DNA of 64,000 bases from Hydrangea macrophylla (Eukaryota; Streptophyta; Magnoliopsida; Cornales; Hydrangeaceae), in NCBI GenBank assembly GCA_033977485.1, contig CM066987.1:85654588-85718587 (forward strand), read 5' to 3'. A program made the translations under genes and the position numbers. How positions within the stretch are numbered: position 1 is the stretch's first letter; each line of letters starts with the position of its first letter. A model generated the notes under the pieces. That model had not been told where the DNA came from and ran no database searches. It saw only the letters and a list, made by a program, of their open reading frames with translations. Below are positions 47,338 to 55,126 of the stretch, piece after piece.

Positions 47338-47863
47338 TTAAGGAATTAAAATGTTACCTCTTTGAAGTCTTTCACCAGGAGGACTGGTTGAAGAGATCAA
47401 CCAGGCATTCAAAAGATTTTGTTCTCGAGAAAGACGGTTCGAAAACGGATAGAATGGTTTTATTATCCTGCTTCGAATGATCCCTTCAGTTTCAGGATAT
47501 TCAAAGTTTGGGTGAATAACTGAAGGTGCTGTGGTTGGTGTTTCAAGCTTCATGCCTTTGTTGTATCCTACCCCTTCAACATGGGAAATGGGTTGTTCCC
47601 AAGCAGGAGGAAAGGTTTGATTATTATAGATTGATTTTAAAGGACTCGAAGATGAACTTTGTCCTGATGAAGAAGCACTTGGTCGGTTTAACATTTTATG
47701 CCATTTTTCCCACTTCGAATAAGTGAATGGTTCAGGAGGAATCTCAAGGGGATCCCAATTGGTTCGGAAGGAATTTTAGGATGTTTAGTTGACACATCAC
47801 TTCTTCGGGAAGGTCTAGAGGGAAGTGATCACTGGTATTGAATGAAGATTGAGAAGAAGACAT
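47338..47863 (-). pseudogene. Antisense ORF a of Tat element, frameshifted
   Basis: The minus-strand ATG at 47863 opens a Ser-rich start (MSSSQSSFNTSDHF). It meets a stop near 47753, and the reading continues in another frame through EPFTYSKWEKWHKML and a Ser/Pro-rich part to 47338. Family not recognised. It is the first antisense ORF inward from the 3' LTR, about 210 bp from it. Confidence 0.5.
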
Positions 47864-48054
47864 GGTTAACAGGGCATATTCGAAGTGACAGGCAAAGTTG
47901 AGAATTCAAGGATTAAGCAAGTACAGCGGCTTATGTGAAGGTTAATGAAGGCTTGGATCTTCAATTTAACCACGATGAGAAGGTTACATGAAAGTTTCAA
48001 CTACCCGGCATGATATAGCCACAATCGCCATTATCTTTTTTGAATCAAAAGGAA

Positions 48055-48071
48055 AATGGTGCGGGGGGTAA
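48055..48071 (+). other. Polypurine tract of Tat element
   Basis: AATGGTGCGGGGGGTAA directly precedes the 3' LTR start TGTTTGTGAAG. Confidence 0.65.
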
Positions 48072-48740
48072 TGTTTGTGAAGAAAATATCCAGCCAATGT
48101 AAGGGGGCCACATGGGATTCGATATGGCAGGACAGTTAATTGAGTTAGATATAACGCCGGAACAGTTATGAACAGTTTCGCTGACTCATTCTGTTCAAAA
48201 CGATTAACTGCTAAGGGACACGTGTTGATCATTGTGGAGTAACTGAAAGAGCAGGTGTCAATTCAAGGATATACCACGTGTAGGAGCAGTTACCAGTTTG
48301 CAAAGAAGAGGGAACATTTAAATGAGACTACTGTAAAGCCTCGACGCTTATAAATAGAAGTAGTTTGTGTTTGAAAGGAGATCCTTGGATCAACATCAAC
48401 ATATATCTTTCAATACATTTACTGCATTTTTATCTAGGCACTTATATTTAGAAATAGAATACCTTCGAAGTCATCTTCAAGGTTAGTTTGTAGTTTGTTT
48501 TAACTTAATAAAGTAGTTTGTTACTTTATTATTTTATTTACTATTCTTATTTAGGAGTAGTTATCAATTAGTTAGTTCAAAGTGCTCCAATTAGTTACAT
48601 CTTTACACGTTTGAAGTCCTTGTTAAGGCATCGAACGTCACCATAATCTATCTGGTGAGGCGCAATTCAGATAATCACACACACATTGGCAATTTGCTTG
48701 CCTGGTACGCTCGCACACTTACAAATTTTCCAACCAAACA
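48072..48740 (+). repeat. 3' LTR of Tat element
   Basis: It pairs with 28629-29307 and ends CAACCAAACA, followed by the duplication ATAGC. One of the three G-boxes has mutated (CCACATGG at the first site); TATAAATA is at 48349-48356. Confidence 0.92.
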
Positions 48741-49310
48741 ATAGCCCCAAGGTTGAGGGTAATAAGTTCTCAGCTCTATCCCATGTTAAATGAAGACATT
48801 GACCATTGTCGGGGGGAAATTGATGAAGCAACAGTCTCACTTTCCATGAGGAACTAGTGCTCAGAGGCTAGGTCATCTTGCCATACACCTGTTGTACATG
48901 AGGGTGATAGGGTAGTTTATGATAACTCGTTTGTGGAGGAAGATGATGATTTTGAGGAAGATCGCGATACAGTTTTTGAGGATATGTCATTAGTGCACGA
49001 TAGCTCTACTCCATTTAGACAAAGGAAAAAGGAAGCTAAGAAGTAGTTTTGAGGCAGTCACTATAAGGGACGCCACCGAGGATAGGTCTATTTTTGTTGG
49101 CCCTATGCTTTATATTGGTTTGTTCTTTTTGGGTCTGTCTTAGCCTTTTGCCTATTGGTTGCTAGTTGTTGGGTTTTTTTTGGTTTTTTTTGATTTAGCC
49201 CCTCGTTTTCCTTAGGATGTCTATGAACTCATTGTAATATCCTGGGGTTTGCCCCTTGTACTATGTATGCCTTTTTCTTTTTTAATAAACCATTTTTTCA
49301 GGATAAAAAT
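48741..49310 (+). pseudogene. LINE-type ORF1, 3' part and tail
   Basis: The frame cut at 28628 resumes here. After the duplicated ATAGC it reads PKVEGNKFSALS, a block found after the zinc knuckle in DUF4283 proteins. Stops follow, then an acidic stretch (EEDDDFEEDRDTVFEDMS) ending at a stop near 49045. The T-rich sequence to about 49,310, with an AATAAA-like signal near 49283, resembles a LINE 3' UTR, but no ORF2 lies between. Either ORF2 was deleted or this is an ORF1-only derivative. Confidence 0.6.
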
Positions 49311-49580
49311 GGATTTGAAGCCTAGGTTGGTCAAGCTATCTTCCCCAAGTAACTTTTGGTTGTTGATTTACCTCAAGAGCTTTCTTTATGTAATTCTTGA
49401 CATGAAATCTAGACTAGCTACTAGTTTCGATGATCAAGGAGAAATAAGTGTAACAAACATAACTCTCATAACCCATCTTCAATTGGCATGACTTGTCCAC
49501 CCTACACACTATACTAAACTAAATTAAACTAAGGTGGTGGCACAAATCATCTTCTCTAGGCATGGCCTATACACTTCCTC
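49311..49580. other. Unassigned sequence left of solo LTR
   Basis: I see no gene or defined repeat. The bases TCCTC at 49576-49580 are the left target duplication of the solo LTR. Confidence 0.4.
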
Positions 49581-49718
49581 TGTCATACCCCACCCTACCA
49601 TGCGCGGATTTGGACCGTGTAACAAAGGATTATCAACCCTAAAAAATCAACGATTAATGTGGTTTTAAGAAATATCAATCAGGATTGTAAGAAAACATTC
49701 ATATCTTTTAAGTTGGCA

Positions 49719-49942
49719 AATTCAGTCGACTGGTCGGGGGTCCGGTTGATTGGAAATGCAAGATATAGAGAGCTCAATTCTAAGAAGCAACTAGTCCGGT
49801 CGACTGACTTGGTCTAGTCGACTGTGTTTTCAAAGGTCCGGTTGATTGAACTTTAGTCCAGTCGACTGGAAATGCAATTTATAGACAGTTCAACCTGTGG
49901 AAAAGGTAGTCTAGTCGATTGTACGCCCGATCAGTCGACTGG
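49719..49942. repeat. CAGTCGACTG palindrome cluster in solo LTR A
   Basis: Eight words have centres near 49727, 49747, 49801, 49819, 49843, 49863, 49916 and 49936 (offsets 20, 54, 18, 24, 20, 53 and 20). They form four pairs of 18-20 bp with unrelated spacers. Two copies read CCGGTTGATTG, one CG to TG step from the word. Confidence 0.85.
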
Positions 49943-51222
49943 TTTGCACTAGCAGAGTATTCTACAACTAACACTATAAGCAAACCCCAAGCAAATCTAA
50001 GGCATAAAACACAACTGAATTCAAGCTAGAATCTACCAACTATACTCATTAGCATAGTTAAACATTTCCAAGCCCCAAAATGAGTCTTAGGTTACCCAAC
50101 CGCATAGTTTACAATATCCTAGTTTTACAAAATGTTAGCATATTACAACTTAAGTTCAGGAACAAATTTCCAAAACAACAAGTACATGCTTAACCAAGTT
50201 TATAACATAACAAGCACTTCCTAGCTTGCTCCCAATCCCAACGCATACGTCACCTCCTTTCTGAGCCTTGCTCCGAACCTACAGTGGTTGTTATGTACCT
50301 CAACAGAAATAGAAAACGGTTTTCTTAAGCATTTCACTTAGTGAACAATCTAAACATGATTAAATGTTTAATGTGTAATGCTAAGATTTAAACACATATC
50401 TCAAACTCGTAATCGCAGAACACCAGTTCAATGATTCAATCAGACCTGAAGACCTTCCGTTGGCCCCGTGGTCACTTCTATTACTTGGACTTCTGTGTTT
50501 ATCGAATTCTTCCTCTTCTTCTCCCTTATTACTCCCAACAATGAATCATTTCCCCGGTGGTCATTGATTACCACATAATCATATAATTGACATGCAATTC
50601 ACAATTTAGTATTTTCATAACTACTAAGCATGAATTATCACTTCTAATTATAATTTAAGCATTAAACACATAAAACCTCAATCACTTTTTAGTTTGAAAA
50701 ACTCACCTTAACCTAATTCTACCCAATTTAAGCTAGAAAGTGTAGAATTTCTCCAAATCTTAGCTCAATTCCTACTCCGGAACTAATCCTACATGGTTTC
50801 ATCAAACTGCGTCTCGCTGATTAGATTGGAGTCCCAAAATCCGATGATTAAAACATAATTGAAAGGTATAGAAACGATCGTCTTACCTCCATGAGTCCAA
50901 ATATGGCTTTGGTTCACGAATTGGACATACAACGGCGACGGCACGGCACGGCATGGCGAGGAAACGGCAATGGAGATCTCTCTCTCTCTCTCTTCTCAGC
51001 GCCAACTTTATCTCTCTCCCCAACTGTTTTTCTTTTGTTTATTAAAGAGAAACTCTAGGTGTCATTCTCCTAGAGTCATGCTAGTGTGACTCATGCCTCA
51101 ATTTCTTTTTAGCTCCCAATAATTTCTAAGTTGTTATCATGGAACCCCCAAATATTCTATTAACTACTCAATTATCTAAGTGGGTATTTGTCTAAGTCTC
51201 GTATGGGTCTCACACGCGGTCC
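49943..51222 (+). other. Body of solo LTR A
   Basis: No gene. It includes a CT microsatellite near 50978-50994 and a GGCACGGCACGGCATGGC run near 50939. It parallels 24,430-25,900 of the minus-strand LTR in reverse. Confidence 0.55.
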
Positions 51223-51306
51223 CAAATTATAATACCCTGTATTTATAGATTTTATAATAATATATAAGATTCTGTGTACTTCCCTTGACCATACTTGAAG
51301 TTTTAC

Positions 51307-51486
51307 TTTCAATCGATCGAGCATGTTTCGAGCGATCGAGAATTTCTTTCTTCAATCGATCAAACACCTTTCAAGGGATCGAACCCTGCTGACATTTATT
51401 ATGTGTTCCCTTGTTCAATCGATCAAATCAGTCTCAATCGATCGAACCTGCTTTCAAGCGATCGAAGTATCTTCGATCAATCGAAT
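51307..51486. repeat. TTCAATCGATCGAA cluster 1 in solo LTR B
   Basis: Eight words have centres near 51314, 51333, 51357, 51376, 51420, 51439, 51459 and 51478 (offsets 19, 24, 19, 44, 19, 20 and 19). Spacers are unrelated. The TATA box follows 68 bp after the last centre. Confidence 0.88.
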
Positions 51487-51545
51487 GTGTTGAATATTTC
51501 ATCTTAGTTTGTGTGTTGGACTGCCACCTTACACACCCCCTCCCC

Positions 51546-51553
51546 TATATATA
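51546..51553 (+). promoter_or_regulatory. TATA box of solo LTR B
   Basis: TATATATA in the context CCCCTATATATATCAAAC, downstream of palindrome cluster 1. Confidence 0.6.
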
Positions 51554-51607
51554 TCAAACCGTATTGTGTGTGTAAGGTTTGTTTGCTAAAACCAAGAGCT
51601 TAGTGAG

Positions 51608-51790
51608 AGAGAGAGAGTGCTTGTATACATATATATACATACATCTATATATATACACACACATATCTATATACATATAGAACCAGAGAGAGACAGAAGA
51701 GAAGATGAAGAAGAAGAAGAAGAAGAAGAAGAGAAAAAAAAGGAGACAGAGGCAGAGAGAGAAGGCAGAGACAGAAGGGGAGAGATAAGA
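51608..51790 (+). repeat. Microsatellite block (GA, TA, GAA)
   Basis: Short runs of GA, ATAC/TATA and GAA follow the TATA box and probably lie in the LTR leader. The Glu/Lys-rich and Ser/Leu-rich ORFs across it are artefacts of the repeat. Confidence 0.8.
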
Positions 51791-51971
51791 GGCCATTGGA
51801 GAAGCTTGAAGCTTGGACCTTTGCCAAACACGCCCTTACGAGGTTCGGTGAGTTCCAAACTCACTCAGTAGCAATAGTGTGATGTTTTACAAGTTTTTGG
51901 ACGTTTAATGAGAGCCTAAACACCCCCTACTAGGTTTTGGATGTTTACTGCCAGAATCTGGAGAAGAAGAC

Positions 51972-52135
51972 TTTTGACCGATTGAACTAGGTTCAATCGA
52001 TCGAACACACTGAGTTTCAATCGATAGAAATGACTTCAATCGATCGAGATCACCTTCACTTCAATCGATCGAGAACACTTCAATCGATCGAACTTCACTT
52101 TCTTCAAGCAATTGAGATGACTTCAATCTATCATC
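51972..52135. repeat. TTCAATCGATCGAA cluster 2 in solo LTR B
   Basis: Eight words have centres near 51979, 51998, 52022, 52041, 52066, 52085, 52109 and 52128 (offsets 19, 24, 19, 25, 19, 24 and 19). This is the most regular array in the window: a pair of 19 repeated every 43-44 bp. Confidence 0.9.
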
Positions 52136-52502
52136 AAATAGAACTTGAATGTTTCCTTTTAGTTTATAATTCATAATGCTTTGCAGTTTAACTGATGCTC
52201 TATGTTCCTATTATGCGATAGTATGGATTACAGAGGTAATGGAATACGATAATGAGATTGAGATAATATGGTGAGTAACGTACTAGTGTTTGGAACAGTA
52301 GTAATGATACAACGTGACAACGAGATGAGGTTTGAGATATAACAGTGGGTAAAATTAGATAACCTGGTGACTGAGTCAGTAGGATATTAGTTACTTTAAG
52401 GGTTGTGGTTAGTCAAGCTGATGATTCGCTCAGGTTGAATCCGATAAGCGAGTAAGAAGGATTTGACTAGGACTGTGGGAGCTATGTGTGCACAGTACAA
52501 GC

Positions 52503-52770
52503 GTTCTTTAAAGCGGTGAACAGTAAGAGTTCTTAAAAGTGGTGAACAAGAGTAGTGGCATACCCATAGTTTGTATCTGCCAGAGCTATGTATGTACTGT
52601 ACTTGCAACCGTTCTTAAAAGCGGTGAACAGTAAGATTTCTTAAAAGCGGTGAACAAGAGTATGGGTACGTCCATAGACTAGTTGTTATATTGGAACGAT
52701 GTATAGTGTTCGCAAGAGTTCTTAAAAGCGGTGAATAGTAAGATTTCGTAAAAGGGGTGAACAAGAGCAC
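52503..52770 (+). repeat. Tandem repeat of 107-108 bp, three copies
   Basis: GTTCTTAAAAGCGGTGAAC recurs at 52503, 52611 and 52718. In each copy a second version follows 26-27 bases later and ends GGTGAACAAGAG. It lies inside solo LTR B. The word has inverted ends GTTC...GAAC. Confidence 0.8.
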
Positions 52771-53464
52771 TAGTATGTCGTGATGATATAATCAGTTCAG
52801 TATAGTCAGTCGGGGCTAGTACAATCAGTCTTAGAGTTGGAAGACAAGAGGAAACATATTATTACTATCACTACTTTATATCATTCATAACTAGTAAAGA
52901 CTTTGTACTTATGATATTATGGGAGTTTCTATTCACTCAGCTGAAGTAAGCTGTTGGCGTTTATGCATGGACACTCCCCGTCCAGACTATCCTATCCCTA
53001 TTAATGCAAGTGATGGAGCCTACGATGATGGCTACTACTCGGGATTGAATTATGCAGATGGTGGCCACCTCTAATGACGATTATGCCGGGGAACATTACT
53101 ACGCTAACGATTACCCTTACGCCAGCTAGAGATGAAGAAGTTATATCTAGTTTATTTTTCTGTTATTTTCTGTCGAGCTTTTGTAACGGGTACTTGGGCA
53201 TATGTTGTCTCCAGACCTGTTATGATCCTGAGGACTACTCTGATATTGTAATGAATAGAATTGTTATTATAAATTCAGTTTGTTACTGATCGGGAGAGAA
53301 CAAATCCTATTTATACGCCTTAACGAGCATTTGTTAGTACCTTTTTATCCTGTTTTTGTATATTTTTACTTTGTTTTCTATTTTCTGACATGTTTTGGAA
53401 GAAATCAAGTATATCAGGCTAAACAGGGTGAAAAAGAAGAAGAAAAGAAGCTGAAAAAGCCAAG

Positions 53465-53608
53465 TCGCGCGCGCGACCCGCGTGCGCAAAAAATCGAGAA
53501 TCGCTCGCGCGATCCGCTCGCGCGAGAAACTCGAAATCGCTCGCGCGATCCGCGCGCGCGAAGAGCCAAATGTCGCGCTCGCGCGACCCGCTCGCGCGAT
53601 ATGTGTAA
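53465..53608. repeat. Four 36-bp GC-rich palindrome units, copy 3 5' LTR
   Basis: Units start at 53465, 53501, 53537 and 53573, exactly 36 bp apart. Each has two TCGCGCGA-type palindromes with centres 13 bp apart, then 10-13 unrelated bases. The equivalent array in the 3' LTR starts at 60527. Confidence 0.92.
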
Positions 53609-53741
53609 AAACCAAAGTTGCGTATTTCAGTATACTGAAGACTCCTGTGCAAACGAAACTGCTGAACGACGTCTAGACTGTAAAATACATCAGTTTCAGT
53701 TCGTTTCGAGTTGGGAAAGCTCCCAAAACTTGTTGTAAATC

Positions 53742-53749
53742 TATATATA
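53742..53749 (+). promoter_or_regulatory. TATA box of copy 3 LTR
   Basis: TATATATA in the context AATCTATATATACCC, about 135 bp after the palindrome units; also at 60804-60811 in the 3' LTR. Confidence 0.72.
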
Positions 53750-54653
53750 CCCTATTTTATTAGAATTAAAGGGTTAGACATTGTTATACACATATAGACA
53801 TATACACTTTCAGCCATTGAAGGGAGGGAAGCAAGGAGAAGAAGAAGAAGACCAAGGATTCCCATGGCCTCCTCCATCAACTACTTGCCATCCATCACTT
53901 CCATGGACGGCTAGATCATAGATCTAGGGTTTCAATGAAACCCTAGACGAGTAATAGGGTTTTATTTATGTTTTCATTTCAGTTTTATTATGTATGGATG
54001 ACAGTCACATGTTTAGAGGATTTTTATAAATAAATCGTACTTCTATTGATTAAATCATTGCTTTCAGAATTTATTCTTGTCTTAGATCTATTTTGACTGT
54101 GATGTGCTCAACGATCTATTCTTGTTGTGCTTGTTTAGATTGTTTACATGTGATGGTGCTTTATTGATTTGTGCTATCAAGTATCCGAATAGTCCATGCC
54201 TAGGTTAGACGGATTAGATCACAACCCTAGTTTAGTGTGGGATAATTCGTGCTAACCGAAGATGGATTATGTTGGTGCTTGAACCATGAATATCTTCTTG
54301 TCGGAGGAATTGGGCTTGTAGCTACAATTCCCCATATTCATCCAACTTAATAAGCTAAAGTAGTTCATAAATATTCCTATTATGAAGCTAGTGGTGGATT
54401 TGTAATCCTAGGTTCCCTTAAACATTATTTAAAACAATTTTAATTGCTTACATAGTTTAGATTTACTTTTATTGTTTTTAGTTTAATTATAAATCAAATC
54501 AAATCAAAATCCGTTTACCATAATTAACTAAATTTAGGTTTTAAAATTAAGTCTCTGTAGTAAATCAATCTCTGTGGGTTCGACCTTTACTTCCACACTG
54601 CAAATCTTTTGAAAAGTAAAGAATACTTTTATATCTTGATACTGACAACATCA

Positions 54654-54677
54654 ATTTTTGGCGCCGTTGCCGGGGAT
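54654..54677 (+). other. Primer binding site of copy 3
   Basis: ATTTTTGGCGCCGTTGCCGGGG immediately after the LTR, Athila-lineage type. Confidence 0.8.
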
Positions 54678-54907
54678 TGCATTACTACCTTTAGTTTTAT
54701 TATCTTAGTTTAGTTAATTCGTAAATATTAGGTTAGTTTTTATTATTTTTCTTATTTTCCGTTTTGTTTTTAGTTACTGACTTGTTCTTTTATTTTGTAG
54801 TCAACGTTTCCGAGTGGAGCAGCTAATTACATCAAAGGAGCTTACGCAAATAAAAATATAAATAAAATAAAATAAATTGCTTCTTGTGAAACTCGCTTTA
54901 AACCACT

Positions 54908-55046
54908 GTAAGTCAGGGCGCTGTGACGCACTATTTGCATTAGTTTAGGGTTAAGTGCACTGCATTAGCTAGGAAACCCGAGGCGTTGGGCTTGACGCGG
55001 TCATTGCATTACAGGATAATATTCATGCATCACAGTAGTTGAGTGC
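54908..55046 (+). other. Conserved leader block, copy 3
   Basis: From GTAAGTCAGGGCGCTGTG to CACAGTAGTT. It is nearly identical to the equivalents in copies 1 and 2, GC-richer than its surroundings, and lies 80 bases before the gag ATG. No ORF. Confidence 0.65.
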
Positions 55047-55126
55047 TTGTTATCTTCGTTGCGTGATTGCTATTTGTTTTTTTTAGTTGAGTCAATTTTT
55101 GTTTGTAGTTTACTTTCTTTTAGTTT

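Larger units (their letters stand above)
28629..48740 (+). mobile_element. Tat-lineage Ty3/gypsy element with antisense ORFs
   Basis: LTRs of 679 and 669 bp bound it and a 5-bp duplication ATAGC flanks it (28624-28628 and 48741-48745). Plus-strand order is gag, protease, RT, RNase H, a second archaeal-type RNase H and integrase; the double RNase H is diagnostic of Tat/Ogre relatives. The 3' part holds minus-strand ORFs, including a plant mobile domain protein, as described for some Tat elements. Without the nested copy 2 (36,335-43,766) it would be about 12.7 kb. Stops, frameshifts and changed catalytic residues make it inactive. Confidence 0.92.
53287..54653 (+). repeat. 5' LTR of copy 3
   Basis: 1,367 bp. 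Four 36-bp GC-rich units at 53465-53608, TATA box TATATATA at 53742-53749, end ACTGACAACATCA. About seven to nine of the roughly 18 differences from the 3' LTR fall within the GC-rich units. Confidence 0.95.

Noticed and set aside
51554..51871. Glu/Lys-rich and Ser/Leu-rich ORFs
   Set aside because: They are translations of GA, TA and GAA microsatellites.
53465..53608. CRISPR array (regular 36-bp repeats with unique spacers)
   Set aside because: Units are palindrome pairs with only 10-14 bp of spacer, sit in both LTRs of a plant retrotransposon, and no cas gene is present.
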